Made by a program: the position numbers and the translations under genes. Below are positions 44,536 through 53,554 of a DNA stretch of 64,000 nucleotides, in pieces; the first letter of the stretch is position 1; the number at the start of each line of letters is the position of its first letter. Source of the DNA: an uncultured Clostridia bacterium (GTDB lineage Bacteria > Bacillota > Clostridia > TANB77 > CAG-508); assembly GCA_944386755.1 (NCBI GenBank), contig CALXCF010000003.1, positions 41,442 through 105,441 of the forward strand. Reading direction: 5' to 3'. The notes under the pieces are model-generated. The model had not been told where the DNA came from, ran no database searches, and worked only from the letters and a program-made list of their open reading frames with translations.

Positions 44536-45924
44536 CTACATAATCCAATTTTTAAATATCTTTACTGTATCTGGTTCATTTTCAATATAATTAAATAATA
44601 TATCTAAAATACCACTATAAATTTTACATCTATATTCTTTAGGATTTTGTGAAAAAATATTATTGTCTTGTGCTAAATTTATAACAGGGCATGTTCCGCA
44701 ATATGGCATATATATGCAAGTAGCACAATATGGTAAGCATTCTATACATGATGATATACACATCGCTTTTGTACAATCACATTGCATTAATTCTTTATAT
44801 GTATTCGTATAGACATTTCCTACTTTAAAGCTATCATCTCCCATTTCGGATAACATTCTTCCCTCATCACAAGTATAAACATTTCCATCATAATAATATG
44901 CCAGTTGCCCAATAGCTCCACCACAAGGCGAACGTAATTCCATATAATTTACAGGTTGGTTTAATAATATTTTTTTCAAAAATATATTACTATGCCCTTC
45001 TGATAAAAATATTCCTTGTTTGTTTTTTTCTATTATATAATCTAAAACTTTTTTGTAAAATTCTAAGAATGCTTCTGCATCATATCCAATATTGTTCCAA
45101 TTATTATCAGCTTTTCCTAATCTTGTTAGTGGTCTAATAAATATACTTTCCAATCCTAAATTTATATATTCATCTACAATTTCTTTATACTTATTTAAAC
45201 TATATTTTGTCGTTGTTTGAATGGCATTTACTTTAATTTGTTTTTCTTTTAATATTTTTATTTTATTTACAGTTTCATTATAAGAATCTTTATTTTTATA
45301 TGGTCGATTTATATTTTGCAATTCTCTATTGCCATCTATTGAAGTACATATTGACACCTGGTTTTCTATAAAAAACTCTATCATTTCGTCTGTTAACAAT
45401 GTTAAATTTGAAACTAAATTGTATTCTATAAACTTTCCATTTGAAATTCTCTTTGAATATTCAACAATATATTTGATTGTTTCAAAATTCATTAAAGGCT
45501 CTCCACCTTGAAATTCAAAAGTTAAATACCTACTTGGTGAATCCATAGCAATATCTACGGCTCTTTTAGCAGTTTCTTTTGTCATATTATAATTCTCATT
45601 TTGATTTAAGTTTCCAGCTTGACAATAAATACAATTAAAATTACAATTTTTACTCACTACAAATATATGCAAAGTGGTAGGAACTAATAAATATTCTTTT
45701 GTCCTTCTTAATTGCACCGCCTGATTAGTTGCAAAGATTTCTCCACTTCCTTCATAGATAAATCCTTTTTGCAATAATTCTATTTTTAATTCTTGTTTCA
45801 GCTTCTTTCTCTGCAATAAGTCTTTGAAATCCTCTTTTGATAGAAATGCATATTTACCTATATCATTTGTTATTAGATAATTATTTTCTTTTTCTTTAAA
45901 ATTAAAATAATTTAATTTGTACAT
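44536..45924 (-). CDS. hxsB: His-Xaa-Ser system radical SAM maturase HxsB
   Basis: A 462-residue radical SAM/SPASM enzyme. The N-terminus (LITNDIGKYAFLSKEDFKDL, then RTKEYLLVPTTLHIFVVSKN) is typical of HxsB. The 4Fe-4S motif is C-N-F-N-C-I-Y-C; MDSPSRYLTFEFQGGEPLMN follows, and the SPASM Cys-rich end includes CISSCIECLPYCATCIYMPY. It should modify the repeat protein HxsA encoded downstream in the same cluster. AAAGGT precedes the ATG. It is the last gene of the hxs operon. Confidence 0.85.
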   Translation of the reverse strand: MYKLNYFNFKEKENNYLITNDIGKYAFLSKEDFKDLLQRKKLKQELKIELLQKGFIYEGSGEIFATNQAVQLRRTKEYLLVPTTLHIFVVSKNCNFNCIYCQAGNLNQNENYNMTKETAKRAVDIAMDSPSRYLTFEFQGGEPLMNFETIKYIVEYSKRISNGKFIEYNLVSNLTLLTDEMIEFFIENQVSICTSIDGNRELQNINRPYKNKDSYNETVNKIKILKEKQIKVNAIQTTTKYSLNKYKEIVDEYINLGLESIFIRPLTRLGKADNNWNNIGYDAEAFLEFYKKVLDYIIEKNKQGIFLSEGHSNIFLKKILLNQPVNYMELRSPCGGAIGQLAYYYDGNVYTCDEGRMLSEMGDDSFKVGNVYTNTYKELMQCDCTKAMCISSCIECLPYCATCIYMPYCGTCPVINLAQDNNIFSQNPKEYRCKIYSGILDILFNYIENEPDTVKIFKNWIM

Positions 45925-45937
45925 TTTTTTACCTTTC

Positions 45938-47098
45938 TTATTTTATTGGTTTTACTTCTATATCTTTAACATTGATTGTCGAATTAAAAAATCCTCCACA
46001 ATTTTCTTTTGCTCGGCATTCCTCACATTTTTCTTTATATCTAATTTTATAATCAGTTATACTTCTATGTGCTACACTGTATAATCTTTCATCTAAATTA
46101 CATAATGGAAAATTATATAAATTAGTAATTATTCCAGATTTTATTATTGTTATACATGCTTTATACAAATATTCTTTTACTTCTCCAAAGTTAATCCATA
46201 CTTGTTCTCTATTTTTATAGGCATTTCCTGTCATTTCTAGTGCCATTATATTTACCATTTTAACTTCTGGAAGTTCTTTCACTATGAAATTTGCAATTTT
46301 CTCTAGATATTTATAATTCTTTTTTAATACTACTACTCTTATTTCAACATCAATATTTTTCTCTATTAACTTTTTTATTCCTACAACTGCTTGTCTAAAA
46401 CTTCCTTTTACACGCGTTATTTCGTCATGCATGTCTTCATTATCAGCATAAATAGGTATTGCTATTCTTGTATTATTTGGTATGCTTTCTTCTAATTTAT
46501 TTGTAAAATCTGTATTTGAAAATACTCTTCCATTAGTTAATATTAAAAATTCTGTATTAGGTAAGTATCTTTTACATTCTTCTAATAATTTTAACAAATT
46601 CTCTTTTAAGAGTCCAGGTTCTCCTCCTGTTATCGTTATGTGTTTTGTATCATCTGGAATACATCTTATTTGTTCTAATAGTTTCTTGATATCTGGATTT
46701 TCTTTTGTGTTTCTGACAGCATCTGAATCAGGACACATAATACAGTTTGAGTTACACTGATTTGTTACAACTATCGCATTATCCTCTGAATCATCTCTAT
46801 ATAATACTCTTATTGTTTTATTGTTTACTATTTCAACAACATCGAAATCTAATAAAGATTGATAATCTTTTACATGACTACAATAATTTATTTTATTCAA
46901 ATCTATATTTTTAGGCTTATTGTCAAATATATATCCCTTATAACCTTTTTCAAATAAATCTATATTTTCATCATCTAAAACCTGTATATACTTCTCTTTG
47001 TCAAATACATTTTTATTTTTAATTATTTTCCCGATTATATATTTATCCTCATTTCTTATAACAATATTACCTTTTAATATTAATGGTCTATTATTCAT
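45938..47098 (-). CDS. hxsC: His-Xaa-Ser system radical SAM maturase HxsC
   Basis: A 386-residue radical SAM protein. HxsC-like features: IRVLYRDDSEDNAIVVTNQC leading into C-N-S-N-C-I-M-C, HITITGGEPGLLKENLLKLL, FLILTNGRVFSN, IPIYADNEDMHDEITRVKGS and a C-terminal Cys cluster (EKCEECRAKENCGGFF). It pairs with HxsB 14 bases downstream. AAGGAG precedes the ATG. The modification chemistry is not known to me. Confidence 0.85.
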   Translation of the reverse strand: MNNRPLILKGNIVIRNEDKYIIGKIIKNKNVFDKEKYIQVLDDENIDLFEKGYKGYIFDNKPKNIDLNKINYCSHVKDYQSLLDFDVVEIVNNKTIRVLYRDDSEDNAIVVTNQCNSNCIMCPDSDAVRNTKENPDIKKLLEQIRCIPDDTKHITITGGEPGLLKENLLKLLEECKRYLPNTEFLILTNGRVFSNTDFTNKLEESIPNNTRIAIPIYADNEDMHDEITRVKGSFRQAVVGIKKLIEKNIDVEIRVVVLKKNYKYLEKIANFIVKELPEVKMVNIMALEMTGNAYKNREQVWINFGEVKEYLYKACITIIKSGIITNLYNFPLCNLDERLYSVAHRSITDYKIRYKEKCEECRAKENCGGFFNSTINVKDIEVKPIK

Positions 47099-47108
47099 AT
47101 TTATCTCC

Positions 47109-48146
47109 TTAACTATACAACTTAAGAATAAAAAATAGTATCTCCCCAGCTAACATAAATGGTGCAAATGGCATATGTCTTACTATTACTATTGTCTCTT
47201 TTCCTTTTTTTGTTTTACTCCATCTTTTAATACTTTCTACTTCCTCTTCTGTAAGTCTTGAATCTGTAGTTTCTGTTGTGCTTTTTGGCAATCCTTTTAC
47301 TTTCGAACTATAAAATTTTAACACGCTCCCAAATGATAAAATCATTCTTGGTTTTAAATCTTCTACTTTTATTTCTTCATAGTTATATTTTTCAGATATA
47401 CTTCTAAATATCATTATTATCAATACCAATAATAATATTTTTATATCAAAATTATATATATCTAATCCAAACACTATATAATATATAATATTGCATATTA
47501 AAAATATAGAACCTACTATTATCGATTGTTTTTCTACTCTAATAACTCGATAGACGAAAATTAATATTAGCATGTTACATATTAACATTAATCCAGCATT
47601 ATTAACTCTAAACTCATTAAAAAATTTCAACGTTATGTTATTTATAAATAATATGATAAAATATCCCATAAGGTATCTTATGATAAACTCTTTTATTTCT
47701 GCTTTTCCTAATTTTAATTCTTTTACTTTTTTTATTCTTTCTTTATCTTTACTCCATAAATATATCGTCTCAAAAAAAACATAAATAAAAGCTGTCCCAA
47801 ATATCATAATTAATAAATATAAAGCTGGAAATACATTTTTTGTCTCAACTTCATATAATTCATATGGTATCATTGTCACAATTGCTAAAAATAATTTGGC
47901 ATCTCCTGCTGCCCAAACTTTAAAATAATAAAATAAGAATGAAATTACTACACTAATTCCTAAGTTAATTAAATAATTTCCTATATACATTACTTCTATT
48001 TCATTCCATAAAAGTACATATACAATAATAGCAACTATTACTGCGTATACTATATTTTTATTGTATATTTTTTTACTCTTTAAATCTGTAACAGATGATA
48101 TAATTCCTAAGACTATTGCAATAAAACTTTGAATATATACTAACAT
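47109..48146 (-). CDS. A24-type prepilin peptidase-like membrane protease in the hxs cluster
   Basis: A 345-residue protein with about eight to ten TM helices. Both aspartates of A24 prepilin peptidases are present: IISSVTDLKSKKIYN (Asp21) and WAAGDAKLFLAIV (Asp82). An unusual extra half contains a soluble segment (RLTEEEVESIKRWSKTKKGK) and ends with MPFAPFMLAGEILFF, similar to the F-x-P-A-I-x-x-G block of TadV/CpaA. Being between hxsC and hxsD, it probably processes HxsA or a related protein. It could also serve the DGR prepilin-like protein (speculative). Confidence 0.8.
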   Translation of the reverse strand: MLVYIQSFIAIVLGIISSVTDLKSKKIYNKNIVYAVIVAIIVYVLLWNEIEVMYIGNYLINLGISVVISFLFYYFKVWAAGDAKLFLAIVTMIPYELYEVETKNVFPALYLLIMIFGTAFIYVFFETIYLWSKDKERIKKVKELKLGKAEIKEFIIRYLMGYFIILFINNITLKFFNEFRVNNAGLMLICNMLILIFVYRVIRVEKQSIIVGSIFLICNIIYYIVFGLDIYNFDIKILLLVLIIMIFRSISEKYNYEEIKVEDLKPRMILSFGSVLKFYSSKVKGLPKSTTETTDSRLTEEEVESIKRWSKTKKGKETIVIVRHMPFAPFMLAGEILFFILKLYS

Positions 48147-48148
48147 TT

Positions 48149-48565
48149 TTAATCCTCTTTATCTGTATATTTATCAAACCAATTTACTGCAACTTCATCT
48201 AAACCATATTCTTCCTTTTGTGTAGCATTATTTTCTTCTTTTTGATTATTTTCTAAATCTATACATGTTGTATATAATGCTCTACCTACAATTAGTTCTC
48301 TTAAATTTTTAGTTTCAATAGCAATATTATATCTTAATGACTCTCTTAGAAATTCATTGTATAGTTCTCCTATTATTTTTTCTAAATTTTTCTTATTTTC
48401 TTTTAGTACCATTTGAACTATTATTTTATCTTTATCACTACTTATTTTTATATAAGTTTCTTCCATAAAATTCGCTAATGCTTTTTTTACAGATACTAAT
48501 GGATATATATCTTTTGATAATAATATCTCAGCATAATTATCTTTTATTGTATAAAATTTTTCCAT
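48149..48565 (-). CDS. hxsD: His-Xaa-Ser system protein HxsD
   Basis: A 138-residue protein. YAEILLSKDIYPLVSVKKAL, then the central KIIVQMVLKENKKNLEKIIGE and LRYNIAIETKNLRELIVGRA, fits HxsD, a small protein with a beta-alpha fold always found with HxsB/HxsC. The acidic C-terminal tail (about 110-138) is extra. It is two bases from the peptidase gene, with AAAGGAG upstream. Role in the pathway unknown, possibly substrate binding. Confidence 0.75.
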   Translation of the reverse strand: MEKFYTIKDNYAEILLSKDIYPLVSVKKALANFMEETYIKISSDKDKIIVQMVLKENKKNLEKIIGELYNEFLRESLRYNIAIETKNLRELIVGRALYTTCIDLENNQKEENNATQKEEYGLDEVAVNWFDKYTDKED

Positions 48566-48577
48566 CTCTTTACTCCT

Positions 48578-49009
48578 TTATTCTATTTCTGGTGTTGATG
48601 GTGGTATTTGCGGTTTCTGAAAATCTGGTAATTGTTCTGTTTGGACTGTGTTAACTGTTGAACTAGAACTACTATTAACAGCAGCTGAACTACTGTGATT
48701 ACTATGAGTAGTTGCAGAACTACTATGACTACTATGTGTTGAACTACTTTGGTGGCTTTGATGACTTTGATGACTTACATGTCCTCCAGAAGATGAAGAA
48801 TGTGATGAGTGAGAAGAATGAGATCTATGAGATGAATGTGACCTATGAGCTCCAAACACTTCATCTGCAAAAAGTATACCTGCAATAAGCAATAAAGAAC
48901 CTACTGTCAAAATTTTTCCCCTGCTTATATTCCCTTCTTCTTCATATAAAAAATCACTTATTTTTCTATTTATTTTTGGAATTAATTTTTCCCCATTTTG
49001 TTTTTTCAT
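48578..49009 (-). CDS. hxsA: His-Xaa-Ser repeat protein HxsA
   Basis: A 143-residue protein: cytoplasmic basic start, TM helix (ILTVGSLLLIAGILFADEVF) and an extracellular stretch with about 13 H-x-S units (HRSHSSHRSHSSHSSHSS, later HQSHQSHQS and HSSHSS), then Ser/Thr-rich and Pro-rich ends. It is the presumed substrate of HxsB/HxsC. The start is ATG 49009 just after GGAGG; an in-frame ATG four codons upstream overlaps that site. The DNA here is a low-complexity tandem repeat and may vary between strains. Confidence 0.85.
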   Translation of the reverse strand: MKKQNGEKLIPKINRKISDFLYEEEGNISRGKILTVGSLLLIAGILFADEVFGAHRSHSSHRSHSSHSSHSSSSGGHVSHQSHQSHQSSSTHSSHSSSATTHSNHSSSAAVNSSSSSTVNTVQTEQLPDFQKPQIPPSTPEIE

Positions 49010-49023
49010 AACTTCCTCCATTA

Positions 49024-49773
49024 TTACTTTTTATATTCATTATCGCTCCATGTTCCTGTATACTTATTTCCGTCTTTTGTATATGTTCCTTGCCCATTAA
49101 ATTTATTTTCTGAAAATTCTCCCACATAAGTATCACCATTTACAAATGTATATGTGCCTTGCCCAGACATTTTGTCATTTTCCCAGTTTCCTTGATATAT
49201 ATCACCATTTGCAAATGTATATGTGCCTTGTCCACTTCTTTTTCCATTAACAAATGTTCCTTCATAAGTTCCTTGTTGCGGAATTGTCAACTTTCCTTGA
49301 CCATTTATCTCGTCGTTTAAGAATTGTCCTTCATATATAGTTCCATCATTCCACTCGTATTTCCCAGAACCTTCCTTTTTTCCATCTATTCTTTCTCCCG
49401 TATATTTTCCATTTGTCTCTGTAATCGCCAATGTTACAGATTTATCTATTTCGGTTTGATTTATTGTGTCGCTAATATTATTATTGGTAATATAGTTATT
49501 AGTTTGGTTTTCATTTTTTTCTTGCTCCGGTAAATTTACTCCCAAAACAAGAATAAATATAATAATCAAAACATTTCTAATAATTTCATAATTCTTTATT
49601 TTTTCTTCATCATTGAATTTGTTTTTTATTTTTTGATTTATTGGTGGTAATAAAATAATTCCAGCAATTAATATCAGTATAGATGGTATTACAATCTGAT
49701 CTGCATATACAAAAAATGTAATAATAAAAAGTATTCCTATTATCCATGATAATGTTCTTTTTACTTTTTCCAT
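49024..49773 (-). CDS. Membrane-anchored MORN-repeat protein
   Basis: A 249-residue protein: two or three TM helices at the N-terminus (about 7-52 and 67-82), a linker, then five to six MORN repeats of the form Y-x-G-x-(F/W)-x-x-G/D-x-x-x-G-x-G-x-Y (YEGTFVNGKRSGQGTYTF, YQGNWENDKMSGQGTYTF and so on). MORN arrays are beta-hairpin scaffolds. It lies 14 bases before hxsA and starts the operon, so a link to surface display of HxsA is likely. Confidence 0.85.
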   Translation of the reverse strand: MEKVKRTLSWIIGILFIITFFVYADQIVIPSILILIAGIILLPPINQKIKNKFNDEEKIKNYEIIRNVLIIIFILVLGVNLPEQEKNENQTNNYITNNNISDTINQTEIDKSVTLAITETNGKYTGERIDGKKEGSGKYEWNDGTIYEGQFLNDEINGQGKLTIPQQGTYEGTFVNGKRSGQGTYTFANGDIYQGNWENDKMSGQGTYTFVNGDTYVGEFSENKFNGQGTYTKDGNKYTGTWSDNEYKK

Positions 49774-49898
49774 GAGTTTTTCCCCCTTTTATTTGGCCAA
49801 ATTATATCATAACTCGACTTTTTTCTCAATATTATTTACAAATTTTTCTATTAAACACTATGTTGTTGTTTTCAAAAATAATTTCACTTAAATATGCT

Positions 49899-49948
49899 AA
49901 AAATCAGTCAAATTTATAGATTTTATCTATATTTATTGACTGATTTTT
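49899..49948 (-). terminator. Terminator after the Ppx-like gene
   Basis: AAAAATCAGTCAA (reverse strand of 49936-49948) pairs with TTGACTGATTTTT (49899-49911), 13 bp, followed by a T-containing tract. Confidence 0.7.
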
Positions 49949-49971
49949 ATTGAAGTGCTTAATTTAAATAT

Positions 49972-50865
49972 CTATTTTTGAGCCTTCTGCATTTTTAATC
50001 CATCTTCCATATTTATTTTTGTTGGTATAATATATTTTGCATCAATTTTATGAGAAATCAAATTAGTAATTACTTTCATTGCTCTTGAACCATCAAACCA
50101 TTTAGGATTATCACTATTTTTTCTAATTTTATCTAAAGAAGTTACTAAAGCATCTCTATCATAATTGTCACTCATTTCAGTTGTTATCTTATATTTTTGA
50201 TTTTCATTTTCATATAAAGTATTCTTCATTAATTTATATCCTGCATTATTGTACCAATATAAATGATCTCCACCAGCTAATATCAAAACCTCTGCCTTAT
50301 TATTTATGTCATTAATAAATTTATCAACATAGTTATAAACATCATTAAAAGAACAACTTGGAACATCATTTTTTAGGCTTTCAAATTTGCTTGTAATATC
50401 GACGACTCCAAAATTATAATATTTTTTATCAATAATTTTTTTATTATTTACAAATATAAGTTCAATAGAGCCTCCTCCACCTATAAAAATGCAAATGTTC
50501 CCATTATATTTAATATTGTTATAACAGCCTAGTGCAGTATAATTTGCTTCATCTTCTTGAGATACAACTTGAATTTTTAAATCAAATTTATCACTTAATT
50601 TTTTATTAATTTCATCTAATTCTTCTTTAGATATATTTCTAAATATACTACAACCATAAATATTTATGTTTTTTGTATAATTTAAAACATTTTTTATAAC
50701 TTCATACAATTTATTTAAATCATTTTCATTGATTTTGTTCTCGTCCTTATAATTCTTTTTGAATTCTATTGTATCTGTTTTTTCATATATTAATTCTTCA
50801 TTTTTGTATATGTGTGTTTTAGTGTTGTTACTTCCTATTTCTATAATAGCAAACATTTCATTCAT
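49972..50865 (-). CDS. Ppx/GppA phosphatase-like protein
   Basis: A 297-residue protein of the ASKHA (actin-like) fold: FAIIEIGSNNTKTHIYKNEE matches the Ppx/GppA phosphate-1 loop, SQEDEANYTALG the region with the catalytic Glu, and ICIFIGGGGSIELIFVNNKK the phosphate-2 loop. Polyphosphate/pppGpp hydrolysis is the family activity. Sequence is divergent and the C-terminal HD domain of long Ppx proteins is absent. TGAGGGGAG precedes the ATG. A terminator follows. Confidence 0.82.
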   Translation of the reverse strand: MNEMFAIIEIGSNNTKTHIYKNEELIYEKTDTIEFKKNYKDENKINENDLNKLYEVIKNVLNYTKNINIYGCSIFRNISKEELDEINKKLSDKFDLKIQVVSQEDEANYTALGCYNNIKYNGNICIFIGGGGSIELIFVNNKKIIDKKYYNFGVVDITSKFESLKNDVPSCSFNDVYNYVDKFINDINNKAEVLILAGGDHLYWYNNAGYKLMKNTLYENENQKYKITTEMSDNYDRDALVTSLDKIRKNSDNPKWFDGSRAMKVITNLISHKIDAKYIIPTKINMEDGLKMQKAQK

Positions 50866-50887
50866 TTTTTACTCCCCTCAATTCTTT

Positions 50888-51646
50888 TTATCTTTCTTGA
50901 CTTTCTTTTTCCTTAAATCTTTCTGGAACATCTATCTCAAAAGGTACTAACCTTCCATCCTGTACAACATTAAGTTCAACACCAAAATGATTCATTCCAT
51001 CTCTTGATAGTTCTTCATGCCTAATATATAGTGGAAATATTACTTTATTCATTAAATCTCTAAAAATATTTATATCTATTCCATTGTATCTTTTAGGTAC
51101 TGCTTCAAAAATTTCATCCTTTTTATCTGGATAAGCATCAAGTAAAAATTTAATTCTTGCTTTCGCAGTTTCAATATATTGAGTTTCATTTATTTCAGTT
51201 TTTTTATATTTTCTTACAGCTAAGTCATTCATAAAAGGAACTTCTTTCCAAGGTATAGCCCAACTTTCATGACTTCCCTTTCCTCTACTTAGTATTCCAC
51301 AATCAAAGCTGGGACCCGCATAATCTATATACACATAATCACCTATCTTGATGTCTAAATTAAATCCTCCTCTTGTATGTATTCTTTCATTTGTTCCTTC
51401 TTTTAAATCTTCCAAGATTATTACTGCATCTGGAACTAATTTTTTTACATCTCTAATATATTGATTAACTCTATCTCTATGAAATGTTTGTCCCTCTGGA
51501 AGTTTACTTTCTATTCCTCTAGGACTGTCACACCTAACAGTCATCATATTTATTGGGAATTCATCTTTTACTTTTTCCCAATCTTCTTCAAAATTTATAA
51601 CATACATCTTATTTAATGGACTTAATTCAGGCAAATATTTTTCCAC
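50888..51646 (-). CDS. Hypothetical protein beside NTP-cleaning genes
   Basis: A 252-residue soluble protein that I do not recognise. Ordered segments are MMTVRCDSPRGIESKLPEGQ, AVIILEDLKEGTNERIHTRG, YVYIDYAGPSFDCGILSRGK and HFGVELNVVQDGRLVPFEID. The mix of conserved Arg, Asp and His suggests a nucleotide- or sugar-binding enzyme, but this is only impression. The start is GTG 51644-51646, nine bases after AAGGA. It is upstream of the Ppx-like gene and co-directional. Confidence 0.6.
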   Translation of the reverse strand: MEKYLPELSPLNKMYVINFEEDWEKVKDEFPINMMTVRCDSPRGIESKLPEGQTFHRDRVNQYIRDVKKLVPDAVIILEDLKEGTNERIHTRGGFNLDIKIGDYVYIDYAGPSFDCGILSRGKGSHESWAIPWKEVPFMNDLAVRKYKKTEINETQYIETAKARIKFLLDAYPDKKDEIFEAVPKRYNGIDINIFRDLMNKVIFPLYIRHEELSRDGMNHFGVELNVVQDGRLVPFEIDVPERFKEKESQER

Positions 51647-51834
51647 TAATGATATTCCTTTACATTTTTATACTGATTAATTAATGGTATATGTTCTTTT
51701 TTACTTAAATCTAAAATCATATTCAACATCCTTACTTTTAATTTTTCTTGTAGTATATCATAGATTTGCATTTTTCTCAACAAATCCGATAAATTCCGCA
51801 GTAAATATTTAAAATTCCAAACAAAAATAAGCAT
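51646..51834 (-). CDS. Possible short ORF or gene remnant
   Basis: A 62-codon open frame ending on the GTG start of the next gene (LSKKEHIPLINQYKNVKEYH at its end). The C-terminal half looks protein-like, but there is no convincing ribosome binding site and the N-terminus is rich in Leu/Arg. It may be the tail of a lost gene. Low confidence. Confidence 0.25.
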   Translation of the reverse strand: MLIFVWNFKYLLRNLSDLLRKMQIYDILQEKLKVRMLNMILDLSKKEHIPLINQYKNVKEYH

Positions 51835-51900
51835 CAGTATATTTATACCGATACTTAATAAGTTATTTAGTAATCTTTTTCATTTCTTTTGTATATATAA

Positions 51901-52476
51901 TTAGTTAAGTACATTATTTTTATACCATTTTGCAAATTCTTGCATGGAATCTACCGATTCATATTTTATTCTATTTGTTCTCTCTTCATCTGTCATTTGT
52001 GCTAAAGTTTTATCATATCCATAAGGTTTATAGATGTACCATAAATCTGACCATTTTTTATCTGTATCATTTCCTAATATTTGTTTTGCTAATGTCCCTT
52101 CATGTCTTCCCATAAATTGATGCAATTCTTTTCCATCATAATAAGATAAACATTCTGTAAATCTACAACTTCTATTTTCCTTTTCTTCCATTAATTTTAA
52201 TATACCGTCAATCCCTATAGTATCTAGAGTAAAATTTACAAATGCTCTTGGAAAACCATCTAATTCATCTATCCAAAATCCACAATCTAAAGAAATACAA
52301 GGTTTATTTACTAATTTATATGCTTCCATAACTTTATGTTTCGAAATGTATTTTATATCATCACTTCTTGGTTCTTCTAACTCATATTCATATATTTTAA
52401 AATTAACTCCTTTTAATTGATTTTTTGCGGCTTCTATTTTTCCTTTATTATGTGTTACAAATACAATTTCTTTCAT
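51901..52476 (-). CDS. Ham1-like non-canonical purine NTP pyrophosphatase
   Basis: A 191-residue ITPase-fold protein: IVFVTHNKGKIEAAKNQLKG (N-terminal S/T-x-N-x-x-K motif), EEPRSDDIKYISKHKVMEAY, ISLDCGFWIDELDGFPRAFV (the A-D-D-S-G-L/P-G region modified to L-D-C-G-F-W) and KTLAQMTDEERTNRIKYESV (the A-E-L-x-x-x-x-K-x-x-x-S-H-R region). It is a paralogue of the family at 43.9 kb with different substitutions. It overlaps the upstream hypothetical gene by 29 bases. GGGAGAGGG precedes the ATG. Confidence 0.85.
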   Translation of the reverse strand: MKEIVFVTHNKGKIEAAKNQLKGVNFKIYEYELEEPRSDDIKYISKHKVMEAYKLVNKPCISLDCGFWIDELDGFPRAFVNFTLDTIGIDGILKLMEEKENRSCRFTECLSYYDGKELHQFMGRHEGTLAKQILGNDTDKKWSDLWYIYKPYGYDKTLAQMTDEERTNRIKYESVDSMQEFAKWYKNNVLN

Positions 52477-53554
52477 CTTTTTCCCTCTCCCACTTTGGCA
52501 ATTCAGAATCTAACTCTTTAAATCCTTTTTTTACAATTTCAATATTAACAGTTGATAATCCCATCTTATTCATTTGTTCTATTTGCTGAATTAATATATT
52601 TAGTATTTCATCCGCCTTTTTTTCATCTAAACGCCTCTCTAATGTATAAGGAATCAACATGTCTCCTAACATTACAAATAAATCTTCACCAAAGAACAAA
52701 TTAGAATTAAATTCTTTTTCTAATTTTTTATAACCTTTGGTATTTTTTAAATATTCTAGTGTAGAATATTTTATATATTCCTCTTTAGTATATTCTTTAA
52801 TATCTTTATTTCCTTTTACAATTTTTTTGGCATATTTTTCATCAATTAAATTATTATAAATAAATTGCAAACTTCCAGTTGATTTTTCTATTTTTATATT
52901 TGCTATTCCAAAAAATGTACAAAACATTACTAAGTATTTTGCCAATTGTTCTTTAGTAATTCCTTTATAAAATTTTTCTAAAATATGATAAACTTTTCTT
53001 GTTTTTATTGCTCCATATACTTCACACATTCCAGAAATTATATCCATTTTTTCGTTTATATCTTTGTTCTTTTCTATTACATTTTTATCTTTTACATATT
53101 CCTTCATTTTTTTAATATATGGAATCGAAATTACTAATTTATTATTTTTACATTCCATAAATGCCATTCCAAATAACTTAAATAAAAAGTATCTATGTAT
53201 GTCCATTAATTCTTGTATGTCACTCTCATCTAGATTTATTTCTATAAAGCCATTTGTGGGTGTTTTTCTGATGCATTCAATTACGTATTTTGGCATGTAC
53301 TTTATATTTTCTTTTAAAATTGTGTCATAATTTTCTAATATATATTTTTTTATATCTTGTTGATTTATTTTTGTTTCTTTTTCTGGATTCATAATTATTT
53401 GTGGTAATAAAAATCTCATTCGTTCTTCGTTATTTGTATCTAAAAGATATTCTTCAAAAGTTTTATTCTTTTTTACTTTATCTTTTGACATTTCTTTTAT
53501 ATCTTCGATCAATTTTTCTCTTTCGTCTTCTAAAAGCTCCTCATATTCTTCCAT
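52448..53554 (-). CDS. Large hypothetical protein, starts inside a recombinase remnant
   Basis: A 368-residue helical protein, not recognised. Segments include FLLPQIIMNPEKETKINQQD, ILENYDTILKENIKYMPKYV, FYKGITKEQLAKYLVMFCTF and FFGEDLFVMLGDMLIPYTLE. The middle may be a winged-helix array. The first 5 codons overlap the 3' end of the truncated serine recombinase gene, and no clear ribosome binding site precedes the ATG. So the real N-terminus may have been lost at a deletion junction. Confidence 0.6.
   Translation of the reverse strand: MEEYEELLEDEREKLIEDIKEMSKDKVKKNKTFEEYLLDTNNEERMRFLLPQIIMNPEKETKINQQDIKKYILENYDTILKENIKYMPKYVIECIRKTPTNGFIEINLDESDIQELMDIHRYFLFKLFGMAFMECKNNKLVISIPYIKKMKEYVKDKNVIEKNKDINEKMDIISGMCEVYGAIKTRKVYHILEKFYKGITKEQLAKYLVMFCTFFGIANIKIEKSTGSLQFIYNNLIDEKYAKKIVKGNKDIKEYTKEEYIKYSTLEYLKNTKGYKKLEKEFNSNLFFGEDLFVMLGDMLIPYTLERRLDEKKADEILNILIQQIEQMNKMGLSTVNIEIVKKGFKELDSELPKWEREKDERNCICNT

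Noticed and set aside
47109-48146. Stand-alone prepilin peptidase of a type IV pilus operon
   Set aside because: It lies inside the hxs operon and no pilus assembly ATPase or platform gene is near; the fold call is kept, but the pilus-operon reading is not.
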